Source: an uncultured Arachnia sp. (GTDB lineage: Bacteria; Actinomycetota; Actinomycetes; Propionibacteriales; Propionibacteriaceae). From it: a stretch of DNA of 61,178 bases. The notes beneath the pieces were generated by a model that was given only the letters and a program-made list of their open reading frames with translations, was not told the origin of the DNA and ran no database searches. The position numbers and the translations under genes are program-made. The stretch is taken from NCBI GenBank assembly GCA_934636715.1, contig CAKUBE010000011.1, positions 1 through 61,178 of the forward strand. The letters are read 5' to 3'. Numbering within the stretch: position 1 is the stretch's first letter; every line of letters begins with the position of its first letter. Below are positions 1 through 7,893 of the stretch, in pieces.

Positions 1-210
1 ATTCGAAGCCACCATGAACACGACCGTCGCACTGGCGGTGTGACTAGAACTGTCACCTATCCGTGCAGCAGTCCCGCCCTCGCGTTCCTCGGCGGGCGCC
101 CTCCCGAGGCGCTCCCCACCCTTCCCATCTTCTGCGCCGGTGCAACCTTCGCCGCGCTCCTACTCACCCTCACCTTCCTGGCCCACCGCCAAGCGCCCTC
201 ATTCGTCTGA
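1..210 (+). CDS. C-terminal end of a membrane protein (start outside the window)
   Basis: The reading frame is open from base 1 to TGA at 208-210, so this is the last 69 codons of a gene that begins before the window. The only recognisable feature is a hydrophobic stretch of about 20 residues near the end, followed by a short basic tail, which fits a final transmembrane helix. The ATPase gene begins 9 bases after the stop, so this is probably a membrane partner in the same operon, such as an ABC permease subunit. The family cannot be named from this piece. Confidence 0.55.
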   Translation: MRSHHEHDRRTGGVTRTVTYPCSSPALAFLGGRPPEALPTLPIFCAGATFAALLLTLTFLAHRQAPSFV

Positions 211-219
211 AAGGTTCCC

Positions 220-873
220 ATGGAGCACGCAGCAACGCTCACCGCCGTATCCAAGTCCTTCAAAGGACTCAACGTCCTCCAGGACGTAAACCTCGCCGTC
301 CCTCGCGGCTCGCTCTGCGGAATCCAAGGACCAAACGGGTCCGGCAAGTCCGTCCTCTTCAAGCTGATCTGCGGTCTCGTCACCCCAGACACCGGCGAGG
401 TCTGGATCTCGCCGGACCTCCGGGAAAAGGGCGACTCTTACCCCATCGGTGTCGGTGCGATCATCGACCGCCCGGGCTACCTCCCCGGGCTCACCGGCCT
501 GGAGAACCTTCTGGAACTCGCCTCCATCCGGAAAGTCGCCAGCCGCGCCGACGTCACCGCAGCCATGGAACGGGTCGGCCTCTCACCGGGCACCCGCCAG
601 CACGTGCGGCACTACTCCCTCGGGATGAAACAGAAGCTCGCGATCGCGCAGGCCTTCATGGAAGGCCAGCAGCTGCTTCTCCTCGACGAGGCCTTCAACG
701 GCCTGGACGCCTCGAGTGTCGAGACGACTCGTCAGCTCCTCCGCGACCTCAACGCCGAAGGACGCACCATCGTCATCACGAGCCACCAACAAGAAGACAT
801 CGACACCCTGTGCACCTCCGTGTGGCGCATCAACCACCACGCCCTCGAACCCGTGCCAATGTCAGACATTTGA
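220..873 (+). CDS. ABC transporter ATP-binding protein
   Basis: This is a 217-residue ATPase subunit of an ABC transporter. Visible motifs are Walker A GPNGSGKS at residues 37-44, a signature loop of the form YSLGMKQK, Walker B LLLLDEAFNGLD and the switch histidine in TSHQQ. The signature LG-M-K is the variant seen in exporters of the antibiotic-peptide and multidrug type (CcmA/NatA/LanF-like), so export or immunity is more likely than import; that is inference. The protein is short and has no C-terminal extension. It follows a membrane protein by 9 bases and converges on a two-component system, an arrangement common for peptide-antibiotic resistance loci. Confidence 0.9.
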   Translation: MEHAATLTAVSKSFKGLNVLQDVNLAVPRGSLCGIQGPNGSGKSVLFKLICGLVTPDTGEVWISPDLREKGDSYPIGVGAIIDRPGYLPGLTGLENLLELASIRKVASRADVTAAMERVGLSPGTRQHVRHYSLGMKQKLAIAQAFMEGQQLLLLDEAFNGLDASSVETTRQLLRDLNAEGRTIVITSHQQEDIDTLCTSVWRINHHALEPVPMSDI

Positions 874-913
874 CCCAGTTCAGACGCCCGCCTCAGTCAT
901 CTCCCTTACAGTC

Positions 914-940
914 GGCCAACGTGGCGCATTAGCTTTGGCC
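914..940. terminator. weak inverted repeat between convergent genes
   Basis: GGCCAA at 914-919 is mirrored by TTGGCC at 935-940 with a 15-base loop. It lies between the stops of the ABC ATPase and the convergent response regulator. The stem is short and has no U-tract, so a terminator role is only suggested by position. Confidence 0.25.
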
Positions 941-946
941 AACACT

Positions 947-1306
947 TCACATGGCGGCCCGGGCGGCGTAGAGCTTCGCCATCAGCAGGGGGCAAGTGGT
1001 CACCCCTGCGCGGCGCATCAGCTTGCCGAGGCGCTTTTTCAGGCCCGAGTCCGAGAGGTCGATCATCTGGAGCATGGCCTCGGCCGAGTGTCCCTCGAGG
1101 ACCAACTCGACCAGCCGGGCATCCATCTCGTCACGCACTATCATGCGCACGTCCATCAGCCAGACGTCGACCCGCCCCCGGTACGCCACCGCCTCCTCGC
1201 CCGAGGACACCGACGCCGCGATGACGAACCCGCGGCGCCGTTCCAGGATGCGGATCAGCGCCTCGCGGGTGGCCAGATCGTCGTCGCAGATTCCCACGCG
1301 GATCAC
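947..1306 (-). CDS. response regulator with a shortened receiver domain
   Basis: This is a 119-residue protein starting with GTG and overlapping the kinase stop by 4 bases (GTGA). Residues 1-55 match the first half of a receiver domain: acidic residues D8-D10 and a likely phospho-acceptor D52 in LMDVRM. Residues 57-119 look like a NarL/LuxR-type helix-turn-helix. The second half of the receiver, with the switch Thr/Ser and the conserved Lys, is absent; the DNA-binding part follows directly. Normal members are about 200 residues, so about 65 residues have been lost in frame. It may be a non-functional remnant or a constitutive regulator. Confidence 0.75.
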   Translation of the reverse strand: MIRVGICDDDLATREALIRILERRRGFVIAASVSSGEEAVAYRGRVDVWLMDVRMIVRDEMDARLVELVLEGHSAEAMLQMIDLSDSGLKKRLGKLMRRAGVTTCPLLMAKLYAARAAM

Positions 1307-2397
1307 GACGCGACCTCCGCCGCCCTCTTGTTCGGCAGGCTGGCTGTGCAGACCCAGGTGTCGCCCTGTCCGGCCGACTCGGCCCGCCCGCCGATCACCG
1401 CCGCGTGCTGAACCATCGAATAGATCCCCATCGTCGGCATGCCTGTCGACGCCTTCCGGCGGATCCGGTTGGTCACGACGATGTCCAACACCACGTCCGT
1501 CTGCTCGACCACCACCAGGCAGGGGTGGGCCAGGTCCCCGTGTCGCAGCGCATTGTGCAGCGCCTCCGCGAGGATGCGCCCGGCGATGAGGTCCACGTCC
1601 TCGGGCAAGGCGCGAAGCAGCGCGACGCTCTCCTCTCCGGCGTGAACGACGCCGCGGTGTCGCACGATGTCCTCGGAGCCCTGCCGAAACGCCTGCTCCA
1701 CCCCGATCACGGGCCGACGGTCGTCGACCTCGCCCCGCATCGCCTCCGTGATCGCGCGCAGCGACGCGTTGGCCACCCGTGCCCGCTCGCCCAGGTCCTC
1801 GGCCGCCGTCCTGTCCATCCGCTCGGGGAACGACGACGCCGCGAGCGCCAGGCCCGTCAGGTTTCGCGCCACAAAGTCATGTAGGTCGGCCGCGAGCGCG
1901 AACTGTCGCTCCCGATGCTCGGCCTCGACGCGGGCGATCTCGGCCCGCACGACTCCCCGGATGCCGAGCCCCAGCCCCCACGCCGCCGCATACATGATCA
2001 GCGTCGACCCCACCACCGCGACCACCTGGCCGGGCTCCGCCCTGCCATAGGAGGTGTAGAAAAGGAGGCAGCCGAAGATGACGGTGCCGACGACCGCCAG
2101 CGCGAACTGCCCGCGCCGAACCGTCATCGCCACGGCACAGGCGTTGACGACGTGGTACATCCCGTAGCCGAGCGGGTCGATCACCACGCCTGCGCACGCC
2201 GCCGCCATCATTGCGGCGAGCCCCGCTCGTGGCCACCGCGTCATCGCGAACAGTAAGGCGAGTGTGACAGCGTCCCACCACGGATTCCAGGTCCCGTGCC
2301 GCGTACCCGAGAACCATCCGTTGATCGCGACGAGGAAGAGCAACACTCCGAGAATGCACTCCACTCCTCCGGAGGTGAGAACCGACCGCACCCGCAT
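1303..2397 (-). CDS. sensor histidine kinase, HisKA_3 type
   Basis: This is a membrane sensor kinase of the NarX/DesK-like class (364 residues from the chosen start). The N-terminal half carries about five hydrophobic segments. The phosphorylation site is in DLHDFVARNLT (His at about residue 173), followed by a dimerisation helix and an ATP-binding domain with N-box residues ALHNALRHG and a degenerate glycine-rich G-box near the end. Three starts are possible: GTG 2460, ATG 2406 and ATG 2397. The last is preferred because TAGCAT lies exactly 7 bases upstream, the leaderless pattern repeated elsewhere here. It should phosphorylate the regulator that overlaps its stop, although that partner is truncated. 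Confidence 0.85.
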   Translation of the reverse strand: MRVRSVLTSGGVECILGVLLFLVAINGWFSGTRHGTWNPWWDAVTLALLFAMTRWPRAGLAAMMAAACAGVVIDPLGYGMYHVVNACAVAMTVRRGQFALAVVGTVIFGCLLFYTSYGRAEPGQVVAVVGSTLIMYAAAWGLGLGIRGVVRAEIARVEAEHRERQFALAADLHDFVARNLTGLALAASSFPERMDRTAAEDLGERARVANASLRAITEAMRGEVDDRRPVIGVEQAFRQGSEDIVRHRGVVHAGEESVALLRALPEDVDLIAGRILAEALHNALRHGDLAHPCLVVVEQTDVVLDIVVTNRIRRKASTGMPTMGIYSMVQHAAVIGGRAESAGQGDTWVCTASLPNKRAAEVAS

Positions 2398-2404
2398 GCG
2401 GAGC

Positions 2405-2410
2405 ATGCTA
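2405..2410 (-). promoter_or_regulatory. -10 element (TAGCAT) for the histidine kinase
   Basis: TAGCAT on the minus strand sits 7 bases before ATG 2397, giving a predicted start of transcription at or next to the start codon. No good -35 is visible. Confidence 0.35.
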
Positions 2411-2438
2411 CTCGGGTGATCCTGGAGGTCGTCCGTCG

Positions 2439-2579
2439 TCAGGGGCAACCAGGCCACCACGGTGCCCAGTCACAGATGCCCGGTGCCTGAGTGGTCGCTG
2501 CGGCGGGGACCTCGGCCGCCACCGCGGTCGGCTGCGGCACGAACGCGAGCGGGGTCAGGAGAACAACAAGAAACTTCAT
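2439..2579 (-). CDS. possible small secreted peptide (46 aa)
   Basis: A short reading frame begins at ATG 2579 and ends just before the kinase gene. Its first 22 residues form a clear signal-peptide pattern: one Lys, a hydrophobic core, then small residues ending AVAA. The mature part is Pro/Ala/Thr-rich and ends in a compact tail with two cysteines enclosing tryptophans and prolines (CDWAPWWPGC). TAGCGT at 2587-2592 lies 7 bases before the ATG, the leaderless pattern used by several sure genes in this window. It could be a signal or bacteriocin-like peptide for the adjacent kinase, or a chance frame; no family is recognised. Confidence 0.45.
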   Translation of the reverse strand: MKFLVVLLTPLAFVPQPTAVAAEVPAAATTQAPGICDWAPWWPGCP

Positions 2580-2641
2580 GCCCCAGACGCTAGACCCTCG
2601 CTCCCGCCGCCCGGGGCTGGGCGCCTGCAGAGGGCACAAAA

Positions 2642-2854
2642 GTGCCCAATTTCGATGGATTGCTGGGGCACCCGTTCGCAGGCGACGTCGGGGCTACACG
2701 TGCCGACACCAAGGCGATGGCCAAGCGCCTCGCCCCTCTCGACTTCGTCGGCGGGGTCGCGGTCCTCGCCGTGCTCTCCGCGACGATCAGCGCCGTTCCC
2801 CCGGCGCTCTTCGCCGCGACCCGAGACCCGGTAGCGGTGCTGCGGACGCCCTAA
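2642..2854 (+). pseudogene. remnant of an FtsX/MacB-type ABC permease
   Basis: This 70-codon frame (GTG start) has the hallmarks of the tail of an FtsX-like permease: a GATRADTKAM stretch like the cytoplasmic loop motif of the family, one hydrophobic helix, and the typical last residues ATRDPVAVLRTP. Family members have several hundred residues and four helices, so only pieces remain, apparently joined by internal deletion. Its stop overlaps the stop of convergent modC. Together with the truncated regulator it marks this end of the window as a decaying locus. Confidence 0.55.
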
Positions 2855-3909
2855 CGGGTCGGGTGCAGCGCGATCTGGGTCGCCTTGACCACCGCGACGA
2901 CCGCGTCGCCCTCGGCCAGGGCCAACTCGCGGAGTGCCGACGGCGTGACGTCGGCGTGGATCCGCTGGCCGCCGGCCAACAGGCTGACCCGCTGCACGAG
3001 GCCGCGGTCCTCCACCCCGGCGACGACGGCGGGAAGCTCGTTGCGCGGGCTGCCGTGCGGGGCCGCGCGGAAGATGCTGACCGCGTCGGGCGGGAAGACC
3101 GCGCGCGCGGGGCCGGGCGGCAGCGGCGACTCGGCGAGGCCCGCGATCGCGGCCCCGCCGTCGAGGCGGACCGCCCCTCCGTCGTCGGCCGTGCCGTGGA
3201 GGAGGTTGAGGCCGACGAAGTCCGCGAGGAACGGCGTCCCCGGGCGCTGGAACACGTCCTCGACGGCGCCCGTCTCCGCCACGCGGCCGGCCTCGAGGTA
3301 GGCGACGCGGTCGGCGAGGACGAGGACGTCGAGGGGGTCGTGCGTGACGAGCAGCGTGGTGATGCCGCGGAGCCGGTCGCGCAGGACGCGCCTCAGCTCG
3401 GGCGTGGCGCTGGCGTCGAGCGCGGCGAATGGCTCGTCGAGGAGGACGACGTCGGGGTCGAAGGCGAGCGCGCGGGCCAGCGCCACCCGCTGGGCCTGGC
3501 CGCCCGACAGCTCGCGGGGCCTGCGCCTCTCGAACCCCGCAAGCCCCACCGCGGCGAGTTCCCTCTCGGCCCGCGCCCGCGCCTCCACCTTCCCGACTCC
3601 GCGGGAGCGCGGCCCGTAGGCGACGTTGTCCAGCACGCTGAGGTGCGGGAACAGCAGCGGGCGCTGCTCCAGATAACCGACCCGGCGCCGGTTGGCGGGG
3701 ACGAAGCCGCGCGCGTCGGCGACGGTCGCGGCGCCTATGGCGACCTCCCCGTCGTCGGGGCGCAGCGCGCCGGCGACGAGCTGGATGGAGGTGGACTTGC
3801 CCGCGCCGTTGGGGCCGATCAGCGCGAGGATCTCGCCCGGGGCGACGGCGAGCTCGACGCGGACGCCGCGGGCGGCGACCCCGGCGTCGAGGCGGAGGCC
3901 CTCAGCCAT
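2851..3909 (-). CDS. modC: molybdate ABC transporter ATP-binding protein ModC
   Basis: ModC (352 residues) is the cytoplasmic ATPase that powers molybdate uptake through ModB. Walker A GPNGAGKS is at 32-39, the signature LSGGQ at 134-138, Walker B VVLLDEPFAALD at about 154-165 and the switch His in LLVTHD. The C-terminal 60 or so residues form a Mop/TOBE domain, the molybdate-binding module typical of ModC. ATG 3909 is chosen because it overlaps the modB stop by 8 bases; a longer frame back to 3954 lacks family similarity. It is the last gene of the operon modE-like regulator, modA, modB, modC. Confidence 0.95.
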   Translation of the reverse strand: MAEGLRLDAGVAARGVRVELAVAPGEILALIGPNGAGKSTSIQLVAGALRPDDGEVAIGAATVADARGFVPANRRRVGYLEQRPLLFPHLSVLDNVAYGPRSRGVGKVEARARAERELAAVGLAGFERRRPRELSGGQAQRVALARALAFDPDVVLLDEPFAALDASATPELRRVLRDRLRGITTLLVTHDPLDVLVLADRVAYLEAGRVAETGAVEDVFQRPGTPFLADFVGLNLLHGTADDGGAVRLDGGAAIAGLAESPLPPGPARAVFPPDAVSIFRAAPHGSPRNELPAVVAGVEDRGLVQRVSLLAGGQRIHADVTPSALRELALAEGDAVVAVVKATQIALHPTR

Positions 3910-4693
3910 GGCTCCCCCAGGCGCGGAAGTGGGTGGCGAGCCAGACGACGACACCCGCGACGGCCAGCAGGACGACTGAGAGCGCGAGCGCGAGGTCGGA
4001 GTCGGACTCGCGCAACAGGTAGATCTCGAGCGGCAGGGTGCGGGTGGTGCCCTGCAGCGAGCCCGCGAAGGTCAAGGTGGCGCCGAACTCGCCCAGGGCG
4101 CGCGCGAACGACAGCGCGGTGCCGGAGGCCAGCGCGGGGGCGGCCATCGGCAGGGTGACGGTCAGCAGCGTGCGGGTGGGGCTGGCGCCGAGGTAGGTGG
4201 CGGCGCGCTCGTAGTCCTGGCCGCTGGAGCGCAGCGCGCCCTCAAGCGAGACCACGAGGAAGGGCAGCGCCACGAAGGTCTGCGCGATGACGACGGCGGT
4301 CGTCGTGAAGCCGATCTCGATGCCCAGCGCTGACAGGTGCTGGCCGACGAGCCCGCGGCGCCCCAGCGTGGTGAGCAGCGCGAGGCCCGCGACCACGGGC
4401 GGGAGCACCATCGGCACGGTGACAAGCGTGCGGGCGGCCGACGCCCAGCGGCCGCGCGTGCGGGCGAGCACCAGCGCCGTCGGCACGCCGAGGATCAGCA
4501 CGAAGAAGGTCGAGATCAGGCAGGTGTAGAGGCTCAGCCGAAGCGCGTCGAGGGACCGCTCCGACATCAGAAGCTCGGGCAGGCGCGCCCAGTCGGCGCG
4601 GACGAGCAACCCGACGAGGGGGAGGCCAAGCAAAGTGAGCGCCAGCGCCATCGGCGCCAGCGCCCACTTCGGGTAGCTCAGGCCAGTTGTCAC
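3902..4693 (-). CDS. modB: molybdate ABC transporter permease ModB
   Basis: ModB (263 residues) is the inner-membrane channel of the molybdate importer. About six hydrophobic helices are visible. The cytoplasmic EAA loop reads YERAATYLGASPTRTLL, the docking site for ModC. The start is GTG 4693, which overlaps the modA stop by 4 bases (GTGA), so translation is probably coupled along the operon. Length and order match the family. Confidence 0.95.
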   Translation of the reverse strand: MTTGLSYPKWALAPMALALTLLGLPLVGLLVRADWARLPELLMSERSLDALRLSLYTCLISTFFVLILGVPTALVLARTRGRWASAARTLVTVPMVLPPVVAGLALLTTLGRRGLVGQHLSALGIEIGFTTTAVVIAQTFVALPFLVVSLEGALRSSGQDYERAATYLGASPTRTLLTVTLPMAAPALASGTALSFARALGEFGATLTFAGSLQGTTRTLPLEIYLLRESDSDLALALSVVLLAVAGVVVWLATHFRAWGSHG

Positions 4694-5475
4694 TGAGGGG
4701 CGCCGAAGCCGAACGCCGCGAGCTTCGCCTGACCCTCCGCGCCGGTGATGGCCGCGATGAAGGCGTCGGCCTGGTCCGGCGTCGGGGCGCCCTTCACCTT
4801 GCCGATCCAGTAGGTGTTCGGGTCCTCCTTGGCGCCGGGCACCTCGAAGACCTTCACCTTGTCGCCGGCGCCCGTGGCGTCGGTGGCGTAGACGAGACCC
4901 GCGTCGGCCTCACCGGCGGTGACCTTGCCCAGCACGTCGGTGACCTTCGCCTCCTCGGAGACGGGCGTCAGCGTGAGGCTGTTCGCCTCGGCGGCCTTCA
5001 CGGTCGCGGCGCCACACGGGACGTCGGGCGCGCAGATGACGAGCTTGGTGCCCTCCAGCGAGGCGTCGAAGCCGGTGATGCCTGCCGGGTTGTCGGCCGG
5101 GGTGACCAGGACGAGGTAGTTGGTGGCGAACATGACGGGGGCGCCGTCCATGAGGCCGGCCTCGACGGCAGCGTCCATGTTCTTCTTGTCGGCGGAGGCG
5201 AAGACGTCGGCCGGGGCGCCGCCCTTCAGCTGGTCGACGAGGCCCGAGGAGCCGTCGAACGAGTACTTGGCGTCGGCGATGTCCGGGAACACCGTGTTCA
5301 GCGACGCGGCGGCGAACACGATGGCGTCCGACGTCGACGGCGCGGCGGGGGCGTCCGTGGTCTGGGTGACCGACGGCGCGGGGGCGGCCGGGGTCTCGGC
5401 GGGCTGGGTTGTCCCGCCGCACGCGGCGAGCAGGGCCAGGGGGGCGGTGAGGGCGAGGAGCGCGAAGCGCTTCAT
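4690..5475 (-). CDS. modA: molybdate-binding lipoprotein ModA
   Basis: ModA (261 residues) captures molybdate outside the membrane and delivers it to ModB. The N-terminus is a lipoprotein signal with lipobox LAAC, so Cys19 should be lipidated, followed by a Thr/Pro/Ala-rich linker. The mature domain has the usual ModA segments, including AAASLN near its start and FDGSSGLVDQL further on, which supply the oxyanion-binding serines. ATG 5475 overlaps the stop of the upstream regulator gene by 4 bases (ATGA). Confidence 0.95.
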   Translation of the reverse strand: MKRFALLALTAPLALLAACGGTTQPAETPAAPAPSVTQTTDAPAAPSTSDAIVFAAASLNTVFPDIADAKYSFDGSSGLVDQLKGGAPADVFASADKKNMDAAVEAGLMDGAPVMFATNYLVLVTPADNPAGITGFDASLEGTKLVICAPDVPCGAATVKAAEANSLTLTPVSEEAKVTDVLGKVTAGEADAGLVYATDATGAGDKVKVFEVPGAKEDPNTYWIGKVKGAPTPDQADAFIAAITGAEGQAKLAAFGFGAPQ

Positions 5476-5879
5476 GCACGGTTCCTTTCGATGGTGACGT
5501 TTGTTGCCTTGATGACCGCGGTGGCGACGACGCCGGGCTCGAGGCCCAGCTCCTGCACCGCCTCGGTCGAGATGAGGGAGACGATCCGGTAGCGGCCGCA
5601 CTGCAGCTCGACCTGGCTCATGACCGTGTCGGAGACCACGCGGGTGATCAGGCCCGTCAGGTGGTTGCGGGCGGAGCGGGAGCCCGTCCCGCCGTCCAGC
5701 TGGTCGAGCGCCTTGTCGGCCAGCTCCTGCGCGAGGGCGGCGAGCTCGACGCCGTCGATGGCCTGCCTTCCGGCCTCGTCGGCGACGGCGTGCAGCCGCC
5801 CGCCGTCGACCCAGCGACGAACCGTGTCGTCGCTGACCCCCAGGAGGCTCGCCGCGGCAGAAATCCGTATTTGCGTCAT
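5472..5879 (-). CDS. ModE-like molybdate regulator (HTH plus TOBE domain)
   Basis: This 135-residue protein joins an excisionase/MerR-like helix-turn-helix (residues 5-37, with ASLLGVSDDTVRRWVDGG) to a single Mop/TOBE molybdate-binding domain (about 70-132). It is therefore likely a one-component molybdate sensor controlling the downstream modABC genes, with a different DNA-binding fold from E. coli ModE. Its stop overlaps modA by 4 bases. The start ATG 5879 lies 6 bases after a TAGGAT box, so the message is probably leaderless. Autoregulation through a palindrome in that promoter is inference. Confidence 0.85.
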   Translation of the reverse strand: MTQIRISAAASLLGVSDDTVRRWVDGGRLHAVADEAGRQAIDGVELAALAQELADKALDQLDGGTGSRSARNHLTGLITRVVSDTVMSQVELQCGRYRIVSLISTEAVQELGLEPGVVATAVIKATNVTIERNRA

Positions 5880-5885
5880 GACTTG

Positions 5886-5916
5886 ATCCTACCAACCGTA
5901 GTTGCGGAATAAACAA
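5886..5916 (-). promoter_or_regulatory. mod operon promoter with embedded palindrome
   Basis: On the minus strand TTGTTT (5911-5916) and TAGGAT (5886-5891) form -35 and -10 boxes 19 bases apart. The ATG follows the -10 by 6 bases, so transcription should begin at the start codon. The palindrome CAACcgtaGTTG (5893-5904) lies between the boxes, a fitting operator position for the molybdate regulator. Confidence 0.5.
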
Positions 5917-5996
5917 ATCGATTGAGGCAAAAGGGGTGCCCTCCGGCGCACCCGGCTACGTCTGCGTGTTGTCACGGGCGGGATGCCCGGGCGCCG

Positions 5997-7205
5997 TCAG
6001 CTCGGCAGCAGCCCTCGGGCGATGGCCGACGCCATGGTCGGAGCCAGCGGGAGCTGCGGGATGAGCGTCGCCTGCGCCGCGTGGTACAGGTCGGGCTTGC
6101 CGCGCCAGGTCGAGTCCGCGGGCCGGTTCTCGCCGTCCAACTGGTGCCGCCACGAGCCGCACTCGCGGTCGATCAAGTGGACTGCCGCGTAGTCCCAATA
6201 CCTCTCGTAGAGCCGGGCGTACCGCTCGTCGCCCGTGCGGCGCCACAGCGTCGCCGCGGCCCCGATCGCCTCGGCGACCACCCAGTGCATCCGGTCCGCG
6301 ACCACGGGCGTGCCCTACCAGTCCGTGGTGTAGACAAACCCGCCGCGCTCGTCGTCCCAGCCGTCGGCGACCGCGCGGTCAAACAGGGCGACGGCGGCCT
6401 CGGCCCAGTCGGCGCCCTTCGCGCCCGCGGCCTCCAGGTGCAGGAACAGCCGCGCCCACTCCAACCCGTGGCCGACGGTGGCGCCGTACGGCTTGAACGG
6501 ATCCGCCGGGCGGTCCGCGTTGAACTCCAGCAGCGCGTTCCAGTCGGCGTCGAAGTGCTCCGGCAGCCGCCACCGGTTCGCCTCGGCGGCGCGAGCGGCG
6601 AACGCGCCGATCCGCGCCGCCCTCTCCAGCCACAACCGCTCCCCCGTCACATCGGCCGCCGCGAGGAACGCCTCGACGGTGTGCATGTTCGCGTTGATCC
6701 CGCGGTAGCCCTCGAGCTCGGTGAAGTCCGCGTTCCAGGTGTCGACGACCAGGCCGTGGTCCTCGTCCCAGAACCGCTCCTCCATCACCCGGAGGGCGTC
6801 GGCGAGCAGTTGCTCGGCGCCGTCGAGCCCGGCCAGCACGCCCGAGCTCGCGGCCAACACCACGAACGCGTGCTGATACGCGGCCTTGACCGCGGGCTCG
6901 GGAACCACGCCGCCGACCTGCCCGTGCCAACCCTCGACGTCCCGCATCCTGCCGGTCAGCCCGTCGAGGGCCGCCTGCGCGATCGGCCGAGCCCCGGGCA
7001 GCCCGAGCAGCGCGCCCAAGCTGTAGGTGTGGACGGTGCGGCACGTGATCCACGTCTGCGCGCCCTCCTCCGCGATGGGCGCGCCGTCGTCGTCCAGCCA
7101 CGCGGCCCCACCGCCCTCGACAGGCGTCCGCCTGCCGAAATCCAACAGATCCTCGAAGTGAGCGAGAAGCCACGCACGATGCGTCGAACGGTCGATGATG
7201 CTCAT
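5997..7205 (-). pseudogene. N-acylglucosamine 2-epimerase / aldose-ketose isomerase family, broken by an amber codon
   Basis: A single frame of 402 codons matches the AGE/YihS-like sugar epimerase-isomerase family in length and content, including NANMHTVEAFL and HGLEWARLFLHLE with the conserved histidines of the alpha6/alpha6 barrel. It is interrupted by one TAG at 6315-6317, between TTDW and GTPVVADRMHW, where the family continues without a break. The part after the stop still reads as good protein and holds a likely catalytic His (DRMHWVVAEA), so the truncated product should be inactive. The damage is a single codon and may be recent, or a sequencing error. Confidence 0.8.
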
Positions 7206-7355
7206 GGCTCCCTACCCTAGACCCGTAGTCCTGGCCGAACAGGTGGATCGGGAGGGGCCGTCAAGCGGGTTGAGCGACCGCCTGCCCGACGGCCTTTCTC
7301 ACGAGTGATTCAGAGAAAAGGCCGGGGTGGGGCTTCTCGGGATGAGGGGCGCCAC

Positions 7356-7361
7356 TACCAT
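7356..7361 (+). promoter_or_regulatory. -10 element (TACCAT) for mogA
   Basis: TACCAT ends 7 bases before ATG 7369, matching the leaderless pattern repeated in this window and supporting that start over ATG 7360 and 7327. Confidence 0.4.
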
Positions 7362-7368
7362 GAGCGGC

Positions 7369-7893
7369 ATGTCGTACCGCGCCGTCGTGATCACCTGCTC
7401 GGACAGGGCAGCAGCCGACATCTACGAGGACCGCTCGGGGGTGGTCCTCCGTGACGGGCTCGCGAACCTCGGCTTCGAGGTGGACGCGCCCGTCGTGCTC
7501 CCCGACGACGCGCCGCTCATCGCCCAGGCGATCGCTGATGCCGTCGACGGCGGCGCGCGGATCGTGCTGACAACAGGCGGAACCGGGGTCGGCCCGCGCG
7601 ACGTGACGGTCGAGGCGACGCGCCCGCTGCTGACGTATGAGGTGCCCGGCATCGCGGAGCAGGTCCGCGCCGCGGGCCTGGCCGTCACGCCGCTGTCGTC
7701 GCTCTCGCGCGGCCTCGCCGGCGTCATCGACCGCGGCGGCCCACGGGCGTTCGTCTTCAACGCGCCCGGCTCCCGCGGCGGCGCCCGAGACGCCCTCGCC
7801 GTGCTCGCCCCCGTGCTGACCCACATCGTCGACCAGCTCGACGGCGCGGATCACGACCTGAGCCGCCCCGCGTCGCGTACCGCTGACGGATAA
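7369..7893 (+). CDS. mogA: molybdopterin adenylyltransferase, MogA/MoaB family
   Basis: This 174-residue protein adenylylates molybdopterin to give the MPT-AMP intermediate that MoeA uses for metal insertion. It carries VITCSDRAA at the start, DRSG, TTGGTGVGPRDVTVEATRP and the late NAPGSRGG segment, all typical of the family. ATG 7369 is chosen because it places the protein start where the family starts and lies 7 bases after a -10 box; ATG 7360 has a GAGGGG sequence upstream and is the alternative. It stands alone on the plus strand and converges on moaC. Confidence 0.9.
   Translation: MSYRAVVITCSDRAAADIYEDRSGVVLRDGLANLGFEVDAPVVLPDDAPLIAQAIADAVDGGARIVLTTGGTGVGPRDVTVEATRPLLTYEVPGIAEQVRAAGLAVTPLSSLSRGLAGVIDRGGPRAFVFNAPGSRGGARDALAVLAPVLTHIVDQLDGADHDLSRPASRTADG

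Noticed and set aside
5997..6305. A separate small gene starting with GTG 6305
   Set aside because: It is in the same frame as the preceding 296 codons and continues the epimerase fold exactly across one TAG. It is the second part of a pseudogene, not a gene of its own.
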